From the NCBI GenBank assembly GCA_963377175.1, contig CAUJNA010003241.1, forward strand, positions 551,001 to 615,000: a stretch of 64,000 bases of DNA. Reading direction: 5' to 3'. The notes beneath the pieces are model-generated. The model saw nothing but the letters and a program-made list of their open reading frames with translations. It did no database searches and had not been told where the DNA came from. The translations under genes and the position numbers were made by a program. Shown here in pieces: positions 35,609 to 46,184 of this stretch. Source of the DNA: Effrenium voratum. Lineage: Eukaryota; Sar; Dinophyceae; Suessiales; Symbiodiniaceae. The stretch's first letter is position 1. Each line of letters begins with the position of its first letter.

Positions 35609-35699
35609 GTGGGGAATGAACCGCTTGGGGATTCCCGAAAAAAGGAAGCCACAAGTTGGATGGTTTTTCCCGGGGTCATTCCATTTCTCATTGCCTGCT
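35609..35699. repeat. Family 6 element, copy 1
   Basis: It shares GGGAATGAACCGCTT, GGATGG and GGTCATTCCA blocks with 43083-43204 and 50369-50449. The outer arms seen at 43083 are not recognisable here. Confidence 0.55.
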
Positions 35700-35890
35700 G
35701 AGCACCAGCAAGAATATTTGGGGGTTGAGTATTCTTCCATTTTGGGCTCCCAGTGTTGACCGGTAACTGTTGCCATGTGGGAACTATCATTTTTTCCATG
35801 TAAAGGACCTTTTGATCAACCCCCCATTTACCTTGCTTCCGTTTGCTGAAATGAAGATGCTTTTTTGTTGTTAAGTATTTTTATCCTGCT

Positions 35891-35960
35891 GGTTTTAAAG
35901 GGACACTATTTCACTACTGGAAATATGTTCTCATTTTTATCAGGGAACAAAAAGCAAATG
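35891..35960. repeat. Family 2 short element, copy 1
   Basis: The pattern is GGTTTTAAAGGG, CACTACTGGAAATAT, a T-rich stretch, CAGGG and GCAAATGG in about 70 bp. Five copies lie between 35.9 and 45.1 kb and none was noticed elsewhere. Confidence 0.75.
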
Positions 35961-38019
35961 GAAGCATGTTTGCAATATTTACCCACATCTAAGCCTAGCC
36001 AACACCCATGAAGGCCCTTTGCTGGTTTATTTCTTTGAGTAGCACTGCGGGTGGACGAAATCCTGCACCACTTTGAAATGGTTGAAACCATTGTTTGTTG
36101 GGAAGAGCGGATGAGTGGGGGGAAATCAGTTCGGCATTCTTGGCGATGCTTGCTCCCAAAAGCAAGCATGGAATTTGAACGCCGGCTGAAGCCATGAACA
36201 TGGTAGTGAGGGAAGATCATACATACAAGTTTGGACCTTGGGGCCAAGTCACTCTAAAGCGCCTTCTGGCAGATGATTCGAATGCATTGTGTTTTCCCTG
36301 GGATGACCTGTTGTTAAAGCGTGCTCGTAGCGTATGACTCAGGCAATGAACTCCAGGCTGGTTTAGGTGATTTGCATCTGGAGCGGACTGTCTCCGTGCC
36401 ATCATGATTTCACGTCCTTGAGAGGGGATGGCCTTTCATAGAAGCCGTGGCTATAGCCCAGGAGCTTATGTGCACTTGGGTGTAGTCTTGAAAGGAACCC
36501 CCCAACCTTTTGTCAGGTCCCCCCCCGTTTTGCTTGGGCTGACATGAACTGACCAAACACGGTAGCACAGGATAAGACTGAAACATCACATTGCCTTCTG
36601 CCGGGGAAGACTCAGCATACATGAACCGGCGTTTCAGGCAACACAACGTAGCTTGTCGTTCGCCGAACCAGCCACCACGGGACACATGATATGTGCCGGT
36701 GATTGCTGCGCCAAACCAAACGCCATGCACACATGAGAAGCATCCACACTTCTTTGAACACCATGTTAGTTCTTTCTTGGCCACACCAAAGACTACGGCG
36801 CCTATTTTTGTTTGTTCGGGCCATGTTTTCAGGGGAAGATACTAGATTTCTTCGGAAGGCTTTTTGACCTAAGCTGGATACGTGACTGGTGGAGCGTTTG
36901 GGACCCATTGGGGGATCGCCAGGGGCGAATCACCGTTCGATGAGGCGCGGCATGTGATTGGAAGGAAGGTCTCTGTTTCAAGAACCAAGGAGGACGTATT
37001 GGAGTGCTGCCCTTTTTGGGGTTGCTTTGCAGTGAGGCTGAAAAGCGCATTCAATCAGGCACTCATTTTGGGGGCCCTCGATAATGACACATCTATATAT
37101 GCGAAATTTGTGCGTTTTGTTGAGATGTGTGACTGAATACTTCAGGATTCCTAAAGCTTCTTGATGTAGCATGCAGTTTTGGAGGAAGCAGCACGCGGTT
37201 GATAGCGCGGGATTGGTTTCTTTGACAGGAGGAAGTCTGGTGCGATGCGCTTAAGGAACAGACCGTAGGCCACATTCACGGCTCTTGACTCCCTCCAACT
37301 GTACTGTGATTTGCGAAGAACACAGCTCACACCCAGCTGCCATTTGCATCGGAGCCTCGTTTTCCAGGAGAAGTGATCGGACCCCACCCAAAAGAAACCT
37401 TCCCAGGCTGCTCAAACAAAAATCCCCAGAACGGTCCGGCAAATGGAAACAAAGACTACCCCCAGGAAAACGATAAGGGTAAATGATCTTCCAGGAGCCG
37501 CTGTGCAGGTTCTATACGTTTTTAGGGTAAAACCTGCGGTGTGCGGCCCCTTAATTTTGAGCCACACCCATTCGATCCGAGCCTAGGGCCGCGGTTTCCG
37601 AAGCCCAGCGGGTGTGTGAACCGATCGCTGGCCATGGACCTCCGTTTTGGTTTTTCGTTTCTTTGGACCCAGAAGCCAAAAGAAGGAATGGGGGTCCAGA
37701 TGCACAGTTTGGGGGGGGTTCTTGTAGTCAACGTCAGTCACAAACGTGCACCTGCTATCATGTTTTGACGGAAGGCCAACGACGGTGTTGTTTCGTGCCA
37801 GACTTTTTAAAAGGGCCCAAAAACACGCTCGCCTTTTTGTCAACCTCCAAGAACATAGACACCCGCACCCAAGACAACTGCACACACACGCATACACAGA
37901 CATGTACTTACATGTACTCAGGGATATGTATATATATATATATATACACATATATATATATATATACTCACGTAGACAACACGCATTCCTTACCTGTTTG
38001 CTTGATCCTTCGCGTCAGG

Positions 38020-41000
38020 AGGTGACCACCTGTCATGTGGTGGTCAAGGGCACCTTCATCGAACTCTCGGATGGATCCAGCGGCTTGGTGTCAGGGCAGG
38101 TAAACTTCCATTTGGTTAAGAATATTTCTTGATTTTCCCTGTTGGTTTTAAAGGGAATCTACCACTACTGGAAATCTATTTTTTTTTCCAGGGGACTTGA
38201 GCAAATGGAGGTAAACAGAAGCCCGCTCGAAGCCGAGCGTCCCAATTGGCGCATGTGGAAGACTGGCGAAGCAAGGGAGTCGAGCAGACGCTCTGGATTC
38301 ATGGGCTATGAGGATTGTTTAGTTCAATGCTGAGGTGGGAAGGAGTGAAGGAAGGTTCATCCGGCAGCGGGTAAAACCTGGAATTGTTTGCCATTACGTA
38401 CAAATCCATCTCTTCATCGTTTTCGCTCCCTATGTTTCCATTGTAGAATTGACTAGGTGGGGAGGGAGGAGTGAACGATGTCTTGATTATTTTCTCATTG
38501 CCGCATTCATTTTCTATGTTATTTTGCCTCGCGAAGAGGAGGATCCGCTTCGACCGAAAGCGTCCAAAAGACATATCTGGAGATATCTAGTTGCCAGAGG
38601 GACGTGGAACAGGCAGGAAAAAGAACTGGTGGGAAACAATAATGCCTGGAAACAGAGCTGTGGTGCTTACATCTCCTTGCCATATCTTTTCCGGCGTCTT
38701 TGTTGCTTGCCAGTTATCTGATTTCCAAGATCGACGAGAAATGCATGTCGTATGCCCCATCTCTTACCCGGCCAAGGACGGGAAAAGCTCCAATTCCTGG
38801 ATCTTCCCGGGACCAGCCAAGGGCAAGGGTTTGTGTTTCAGCGTTGATCTCCATCTAGGCCTAAGAGGGGTCGCTGGCGACTGTCAGCATGCTTGACCTG
38901 CAATTGTTTACTTGGATTGGAACCTTAAATGGGGATGGAGATGCCTCTCAAAATGGTTTCCTGGACCCTCACAATTCCCTTAAGTATGGGTTATTGCCCC
39001 ATGACTGGGGTAAATTCGATATTTTATAGGTACTTTAAAGGTCCAGATAATTATTTTCTGGCGATTCCTTCAACTTTGATCTTCCAACTTGATGGTGTTT
39101 TGGTGAGGTTCCTTCAAACAAGACGGGAGTGGAGATTCCCGGAGACAGACATGGGGGCTGTGGTTTTCGTTTTTGGTTTCCCTTGCAAACCCACCAACAG
39201 ATGGTTCCCCTTACAAAAACAGATCCACATGTTGCTTATCCCTAACCAACTCTAAACCAACATGGCCGTGGGTCAAAAATAGGTGCCCAAAATGGAACCC
39301 TTCAAAGTGGAAATATGGACTTAGACCTGCGGTTCCCTGGTGGTTTTATTTTGACCCACACCCACGTGAGCCCACTTTAAACCAACCCACTAGCCCCCCC
39401 TAAACATGACGACAAGCAAGCGATGAGCGTGAAGCCTGCGCGAGGTATGATGAGCCGATTCAAGAAGTTCCGCAAGAGCAAGACCGATGCTGGGAGTTGG
39501 TTTGCTGGGGGGTGGGTTTGTGCTTCTGGGTCCCCCAGTAGTACCCTTTCTCACCCATTTTTTTGGTTGGGAGGGTTCTGCTACGAAAATAGGCTACGGA
39601 AAACAGGGTACCCTTATTCGAACCTCTCTACTGGAGGACCTAGGCTTGTTGGGGGTGCGTTCCGGTTGTCAGCATGCGTTGGCAGGTTGGGCGGAATTTC
39701 TCCCGTGTCCACCGCATTTGCACGCCGGCCTTAAGCACAAAAGGCATCAGGAATCTGAAGCCTTCGTGGAATCTTCTGGAGCCCTGCAGCGCGAGGTTGA
39801 CAACTTGAATATTCTCTCCTGCCATTGTTGCAAGGTGAATCTACCTGGAACCAGGATTTTAGGGCGATATAAATCCTCCCCTGCAAATTAACATGGAACC
39901 CAAATCGATGTTGGGGCCCATTTCCAACAAGGGGTCTCCAAAAGCATGGCTGGTGGGTTTCATGTTTTTCGCTGGTTCACGGTTTTCCGCCGGTTCATAG
40001 CAACCTGCACACAGATAAGGATAATAATAACAATGCCAAACACATAGAATGGCTCGACGCAAGTCCACTTTTGTTTTGACTTTCAGGGTCACTTTCAGGG
40101 TTAGTTTGAAGAACAATTCTTTCAGGGTGAGTTTTTCTAGTCGGGGACGCCGGAACGAGCTGGTTCTTCCTCGCCCGGCTTCGGGTCCAAGGACTCCGCT
40201 TTGCCGGATGGCGACGAGGTCCGCGAGGTGGAGCTCCAACTCCCAGCATTGCCACAGGCGCCCCGCGAGCGGACGTGACGGTTGTGTTCTTTTTGGAAAG
40301 CGCCCACCCCGGTCCGCGTTTCTCAGTTGTTGGCAGGATCTCCGAAGCCACTTGCCCTTTCCACTCCGGGGCAACTTCCCAGTGGAAAGATCCGAAAGCC
40401 CAAGCAAGTTAGAAGCCATTTCATAGAACCCCTGGGTGCCATCAACCCCGCGCATCTCCCGACAGATCTTCCCGTGGGAAGCGAGCAACAAAGTATGGAG
40501 TGGGATGGGGCTCGGTCAGCCACGGCGTGCAAACTCTCCGAAGGAAGGCCGAGCGAGGAGGGATTCGTGGATTTTAGGCCTATGTGACAGGTCCTGCTTA
40601 CAATGTGTTTCTATATATATATATAGAATATATCACATTATACCTCAACATCAGTGATCCTGACTGTGAGTTTTATATGTTGCGACTTCAATGACTTGCA
40701 GGGATGTGATTCCACCCGGCCCTGGTTCACACCCCATGGCACTTGAGGCTCTAGACCTTGTGGCTTCCATGATCGATAGTTCCCAGGCACCGGTCTATTC
40801 AACTACACCAGCTGGAAATTGTCTAGGGACTTCTATTGGTTGGAGAACATTCGTTATTTTCCCTTGTTGGTTTTACATGGAATCTATCACTACTGGACAT
40901 ATTTTTTTATTTTTTTCCGGGGGGCGACAAAGCAAATGTAAGGGAAGCTAGCCAAAGACTTGGTGGGTATGATCTGCGAGCATTGGGCACGGTTTGATTG

Positions 41001-44000
41001 AACTACGGAGCTGATGCAGAGGTCCTGTGGTCGCCTGGCATCTTGTGTGAATGGTCTTTGTTTGTTTGCTGTTTGCAGAAATGGTGTATCAAAACAGCGG
41101 GTATTTGTGCAAAAAGAAGCCCAGTTGGTATCCCCAACTCCGCAAGCCTTGCGGAGCCCAAAAACAAGAGATGCACGCTCCTCACCTGGAGCTGGGTGAA
41201 CAAGCAATGGGTGAATCCCATCAAGCGCCCATTTACTCAAATGAATATGATTTTTTACTGTCCCGTGTTGGTTTTACAGGCTCCGGGACAGGGAATCTAT
41301 CACTACGTTTTGTTTTTTTTGGCAGGGGGCTCAAGCAAATGGCTGTCGGTCAAAGATAGGTGCCCAAAATGGCTTGCCCTGGTAAATGGAAACATGGACT
41401 AAAAACCTGCGGTCCAATTCCCGGTGGTTTAATTTTGACCCATACCCAAATGGAAGCAAGGCAGCGGGCATCATGTATCCTTTTTCCCCTCAGACAAAGC
41501 GGCCAGGTCCAGCCAGAGAAGGCAGAACCTCAGCCGCTGGCCCAGGTTCAGCTCAGACCTCTGATTTGTGCCCCACTTTTTTGTGTCGCAAGGGTTTGGG
41601 GTTTAGGTTTGTGTCGCTCAGACCTCTGGTCTCTGATCTCTCTCAAGGTTTAGGTTTGTTTTTCTCAACCGCAAGTGTTTGGGGGGGTGGCTCCTTCTCT
41701 TCCCCAGAATTCACGCGCGATCCGAGAGCCCGGAGTGGCCCAAGGCGCTTACCAGAACATCCGTGGCTGGAAATGTGTCCATGTGGCTATGAACTTTCAG
41801 AGTACCTCAAAAGTGGTCGATGGACTCATGAATGATGTAACTCTGAATCCACCTAAATGATGTCCAAAGGGCCAGCAAGATTCATCGGCAGATTCGTTGC
41901 ACCCCAAGGCCCAGTTCCAACGTTGCAAAGCGCATCGGGCTTCCTTTCAAGATACTTACGACTCGGCAGATTCTCCTAAGTTACCCCCTACTCCAAACAC
42001 CCACTTTTTCTAGGGTATCTTTTGAAAAGCCTGGGTTTTCATGGTAAATACCTCTTTTTTTAGAGGGTAGACATCATACCCTAAAAAAGGCGGATATTTG
42101 GAGTAGGGGGCAGACAAAGTCGGTTCCCCTGGCAGTCGGTCGCTTAGAACCCGACCGCCGGCTGTTTTTGATTCGGGGTTGACCTCTGTCGTGCCGAGGG
42201 CTTCGCCGGTAAAGCGGGCGACGCAGAAACGGGCACGGACCACGGTGATGCTGCGCAACATCCCCAACAACTACACCAGGCCAGACGTGTGGCTGGACCA
42301 CGGTGTGTATGTGTTTGTTTGTGTTTGTGTCTTCGGGTGGGGGTGGTGGGGTGGGGTAGGGGTGGGGTGGGTTGGGGTCGGGTGGGGTGGGGTGGGGTAA
42401 GTCGAGGTGGGGTGGCGTTTGTTCTTTGTTTCTTTTCTTGTTGTTTCTTTGTTTCCCTTGTTTTTTCGTTCGATGAGATGGGCGGGGGGGGGTTCCAAAA
42501 TTGGGGGGGGAATCCAACAATTGACAGGGCACTTCATCTTGCCAGGCCCGTAGAGTTATTGGATACGGTTCCTGCCCTCGCAAGACAGGCAAAATCTTCC
42601 CTGCTGAGCTAACTCCGTGAGTAACTTGTACTTTTCTGAAGACCACAAGTTTGGATTGGCCAGTCCACTCGCTCGGAAGTGAGTGAACCAGACATGTATG
42701 TGGGATTTGAGCTTCGTTCCTTGTGCCCGTTGTGGCTATTCCTGTGCCTCAAACCGGCAGGTGCTAAGGCATTTCACCATAGGTTGGTTTCCCAACTTTG
42801 CGATCGATTGCAAGGGTAATTGGCACGGTTTGCGCATTTTTCACGCGCCGCTGAAATGTGATATGCACAGTGCCCCGCAAAAGTTGTGGTCCGGGGGTTT
42901 GCTGACAGGATACCGGGATCAGTGGGTCCACTTTGGCATCACTAAACGGCTGATGTTCCACGATGGTGCAGGGAGCCCTCTTCCCCCACCTTTTGACGCC
43001 CACCTTTTGACGCCAAATGGAGAAGGTATCCGCTAACCTCCAGAAAAAAATCCTGAAGACTACAGGCAAGCACCTCAAAGTTGCTGGTGCGATAGATAGG
43101 GAGTGTGGGAATGAACGGCTTTGGTCCCCCTACAGCCTTAAAGGAAACCACGAGGGATGGTGTATAGGGGTCATTCCAACTCATTCCCTGCCTATCGCAC
43201 CAGCGAGCAAATCATCAACCATAACTTGGAGGCTCACAGCCATCCCCTTAGCTTCTTGGCCTTTTAGTGTTCAGTGCTAGTTCCCATTTGACCAACTAAA
43301 AGTTAAACTTTTAGCGGGGATCTGAGAGCAGCCCAGATAAATCCGCTGATCCAGGCAAATGTTTTTGGAGCTTCTGGACGACCAGGGCTTTTGGGGCAGC
43401 AACTTGGCACGTGCATCATGAGCAGGGCTCACTGCGGGTGAACGGGTGGTTAACCGTGCTACTGAGCCTTTGTGTGGGTCCGTGTTTTTTTTTTTGAGGT
43501 TACCCTCTTGATTGGTTTAAAGGGAGATCAAAAGGAAAACTGATGATCTTGGGGGTGTCCCAACAAAAAGGCGCAGCCGTGTACTTCATTCAAATCCAAT
43601 TCTGACTTAGAGCTTCAGCACAGAGGGAAGTCGCTAGTCACGAAGCTCTGAACCCAACTGCCTGCACTGGCCTTTCAGTGACTTTGTTTGCTATGGCTTT
43701 GGCATTCTGCCAATTTTGATTCAAGCTCACCGGGTACAACGAGCTCACCATAGAGGTCCTTTACTTGCGGATCCCGTACAATTCGATCAGCTTTTGGAAG
43801 TATAGTAACATTTGCAGAGAATCGTTATGATCGGCGGGCAACTAGATCGTATTTTTTGTTGTGCAAGGTTGATCTGCACAAGGCCACCAGCGTATCCAGT
43901 GGTTTGTCACCAGCTGCCCGAAGCCCTGTTTACATGCGTAGCTCAGTTTGATTGACGCTGGTTTCAATTGGTTTCACCCGGCCGGCCTGTTTACGGATTG

Positions 44001-46184
44001 AGTAACATCAACTGGCACAAGGTGAAAGAGGTTGGAATCGGCACGCCATCTCAAAAGCCTGGGGCAACCACAAATCGTGGGAGCGTCTGAATCAAATTGC
44101 CTCACGGATTTTCGTGTTCAACAGGTGTCTACCCTTAGAAGCTTGGCTTCTGAATAGCGAGCTAACCAATGGAACCACCCGTAAGAAGCGAGGATGGCTG
44201 GCTTCCTACTATCTAGGAAACTGGGATGCACAAGGTAATGCAAAACGTGCTGCTCCGTGAACAAAGATGGGCGTGTGTCATAGGGAGTTGGACCCAAAAA
44301 TTGATGCATCCAGAACAGGGTGCTAACTATTGGAAAAAAGAACGACACCCACCCACACACACACACACACCGCTTGGTGACCGACTCAAATTGATCTCTC
44401 GCCAGATATTTCTTTCAGTTGCCGCGCCGGCCCGGTGCTAGGCTACGACTTCGTGTATTTGCCCTGCGACTTTCAGCGGGACTCCAACCTGGGCTACGCC
44501 TTTGTGAACCTGCAGGTCGTGGCTCGAAATAGGGCCTCACTGGGTTCTAGGCCTTTGTTTTTTTCCGAAACCCCACTGGGCAACTGGGTATCCATTTGCT
44601 TGATGCCAATTAATGATTGATTATATCCACATAGCACGTGATATATGCTAGGGAAATGCATGTTGTCCAACCCCTAAACCTCTTGTTTAGCCCAAACAAC
44701 GGCGTGCCCCTTTTTTTTTGGGGGGGGGGAGTTGTTTTTTGTTTATAATAATTTAAACATGGATACACTTTTTTCGCCTGAGTCAAAGGGCATCTGAGGA
44801 TACGCCGTGAAGGATGTGCTGTTTATAACTTGGTCGGTTTGCCTCGGTTCCAATGAGTCGAGGATTCGGTGGACCGCTTCTGGGACATCTTCGATGGCTT
44901 CTCCCGGTGGTCCTTGCCCTCAGCAAAGGCGGGGCTCTCTGGCCCGGTGCTTCCGGAGCCATGTGAAGGATTTCTTCCGTGTGCTTAAGCATAAGTCTTA
45001 TTTCTTGCAGGGTTCTAAAGGCAATCTATCACTGGAAATATTTGTTCTTTTCGAGTGGACTCAAGCAAATGTAAGACGCATCATGGCTCCCCTTACTCGC
45101 TATCGCTGAGCAGGGCTTCCCCTTAGCCTCGGGAATGAATCTGTGGATTTCGAACGGATTTCCGGGCGCAAATTTGGCCGCGCTTGTTTTCGGTGGCGCT
45201 TTTCCCCGCCGCCTCAGGTCCACTGACTTGGAACAAGACGGGCTTTAGGGAACATGGATTCCAAGACCTCAGTCAGGTCTGGCAACGTGGATTGGAGGTA
45301 CCCTTAAGAGCTTGGATTTCCGAAGTGGTCCCTTTGCCTAAGCCCTTCCCTCCCCAAAACGGTACATGAAATGGTATACCCACCTTTGTCAACCCCAAAA
45401 ATCAAATCCGAAAAAGCTCGGCGCGGCGCTCGGCTCTCTCTTTTTTCTCAGGTGTGCGAGGTCACCTGGTCTGGACCACACCAGGGGCTGAACGCTCACG
45501 TCGAGCGCTACCGAAACAGCCCTGTGATGCACAGGAGCGGCTGGCGATCGGTTTCGGTGCGACCGGAGTGGCTCCATCGTTTTTCACGCCCCCCAAATGG
45601 CGCAGCGGTGGCTGTTCCTTTCGGCTTCCCTGAAAAACGAGAAAAGGGGTAGCATCCTCAAAAAAAGGCCAACATGTCGATTTTTAAATGGTACGTGTTT
45701 CGTGATTAAAATCCTCAATTGACAACGGCGTTCAGCATGGCTCTTGGGAAGGTCCACTGGAACCGTTCAGTTTGTTTGACAGCTTGTTTGTGGCATTCGG
45801 GGTGAGTTTCAGGTGGTTAGGATATGAGGGCTCCCTCAGTTTTGCGCCACGGATACCAACAAAAGCAACAAGCGTCATGTTGGCTCAGAACAACGCGACC
45901 GCAAGCCTTTGACTTTCAACTTGTCCACTTCAGGGTGTGGGTCTCCAAAACCCCGCTTCATCCTGTTTGTTTGAAGTACCCTTTGGTTGCTTCAAAGTGA
46001 AAGGAACGCCAAAAAGGACCTCCAGTACTTCCCGCCATGTGTCCAAATCCTACCAACAAAAACGCCTTGCTGCCAGCCTGACAGGAGCGTTCCGCAGAAG
46101 TACAAGCCGATGGTCTTCGCCCAAGGGGACCCCGTCCCTTTCCCGCCTCCTACCAGGCGCTTGAAGGCTCCAACGACTCGCTGA
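38020..46184 (+). CDS. Mei2-like RNA-binding protein, gene C (multi-exon; 5' end unresolved)
   Basis: The RRM_2 domain is assembled from exons about 42190-42279 (RTTVMLRNIPNNYTR), 43355-43398 (MFLELLDDQGFWG), 44442-44515 (YDFVYLPCDFQRDS then NLGYAFVNL), 44863-44928 (RFWDIFDGFSRWSLPSAK), 45452-45534 (VCEVTWSGPHQGL to RYRNSPVMH) and 46085-46184 (SVPQKYKPMVF, PFPPPTRRL, TGA stop). N-terminal exons near 38036-38100 and 39445-39495 carry VKGTFIELSDG and MSRFKKFRKSKTDAG. A linker exon is at 40141-40274. Donors are GC after 42279, 43398 and 44928, GT after 44515 and 40274, and GA after 45534. Against gene B there is an extra intron inside QGFWG|SYDFVY. The start codon is not identified. RNA binding is the family role. 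Confidence 0.77.
38144..38207. repeat. Family 2 short element, copy 2
   Basis: GGTTTTAAAGGGAATCTACC, ACTACTGGAAATCTA, a T run, CCAGGGGACTTGAGCAAATGG. It lies in the intron just after the first recognised gene C exon. Confidence 0.8.
39261..39366. repeat. Short inverted-end element, family 3, copy 3
   Basis: From CATGGCCGTGGGTCAAAA to TTTTGACCCACACCC, with interior AGGTGCCCAAAATGGAACC and GGACTTAGACCTGCGG. The ends are inverse repeats. Confidence 0.82.
39445..39495 (+). CDS. Gene C N-terminal exon, second motif
   Basis: After GCGAG the frame reads MMSRFKKFRKSKTDAG, aligned with MERFTQLRRVRSAG in gene D (55635) and EKFQQLRRVKSAAG in gene B. The C and D exons both start with GT before an in-frame Met-containing motif. 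The exon is followed within about 30 bp by a family 1 MITE. The donor position is uncertain. Confidence 0.55.
39526..39643. mobile_element. MITE-like element, family 1, copy 3 (118 bp)
   Basis: The left end CTGGGTCCCCCAGTAG and right end CTACTGGAGGACCTAG are inverted repeats with two mismatches. Interior ACGAAAATAGGCTACGG and CCCTTATTCGAACCTCTC. It sits right after a gene C exon. Confidence 0.87.
40141..40274 (+). CDS. Gene C linker exon
   Basis: Acceptor TTTTTCTAG. The frame reads SGTPERAGSSSPGFGSKDSA, then LPDGDEVREVELQLPALPQ and APRERT, with a GT donor at 40275. Ser/Pro/Glu-rich and probably disordered, the counterpart of the 11562 and 57672 linker exons. The other two frames have stops or unnatural composition. 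Confidence 0.6.
40869..40938. repeat. Family 2 short element, copy 3
   Basis: GGTTTTACATGGAATCTATC, ACTACTGGACATAT, a T-rich run, CCGGGGGGCGACAAAGCAAATG. In a gene C intron. Confidence 0.78.
41269..41342. repeat. Family 2 short element, copy 4
   Basis: GGTTTTACAGGCTCCGGGACAG carries an 11-base insertion before GGAATCTATCACTACG. It ends CAGGGGGCTCAAGCAAATGG and abuts a family 3 element that starts in the same AAATGG. Confidence 0.78.
41339..41453. repeat. Short inverted-end element, family 3, copy 4
   Basis: ATGGCTGTCGGTCAAAGATA on the left, TTTTGACCCATACCCAAATGG on the right. Interior GCCCTGGTAAATGGAAACATG and ACCTGCGGTCC. Joined end to end with a family 2 copy. Confidence 0.8.
42325..42415. 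repeat. GGGGT-rich low-complexity stretch
   Basis: TGTTTG and GGTGGGGT units directly follow gene C exon 42190-42279, at the start of its intron. G-rich on + and prone to G-quadruplex formation. Confidence 0.85.
43083..43204. mobile_element. MITE-like element, family 6, copy 2 (122 bp, long inverted arms)
   Basis: Perfect 13-bp outer arms GCTGGTGCGATAG and CTATCGCACCAGC, continuing inward as imperfect arms (AGGGA, GGAATGA / TCATTCC, TCCCT) for about 36 bp. It ends 150 bp before gene C exon 43355-43398. Two copies without the outer arms are at 35609 and 50369. Confidence 0.85.
43232..43336. repeat. Hairpin-type repeat, family 8, copy 2
   Basis: GGCTCACAGCCATCCCCTTAG, CCTTTTAGTGTTCAGTG, ACTAAAAGTTAAACTTTTAGC, GGGATCTGAGAGCAGCC. 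The same blocks in the same order occur at 4848-4945. CTAAAAGTT/AACTTTTAG forms a small palindrome. It ends about 20 bp before a gene C exon. Confidence 0.75.
45011..45071. repeat. Family 2 short element, copy 5
   Basis: GGTTCTAAAGGCAATCTATC, ACTGGAAATAT, CTCAAGCAAATG. It lies about 80 bp after gene C exon 44863-44928. Confidence 0.72.

Larger units (their letters stand above)
31553..38020. other. Stretch between the transposon and gene C, repeat-rich, no supported gene
   Basis: It holds a family 4 element (31696-31842), an (ACAT)n array (32366-32460), a family 1 MITE (33770-33882), a family 6 element (35609-35699), a family 2 copy (35891-35960), AT dinucleotide runs (32497-32545 and 37925-37970) and a GAATGAGTTGGAAT-type simple stretch (about 35403-35430). 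Several open frames on both strands near 33000-33760 overlap one another. None shows a motif or a clear coding pattern on one strand. Upstream exons of gene C may hide here. Confidence 0.45.
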
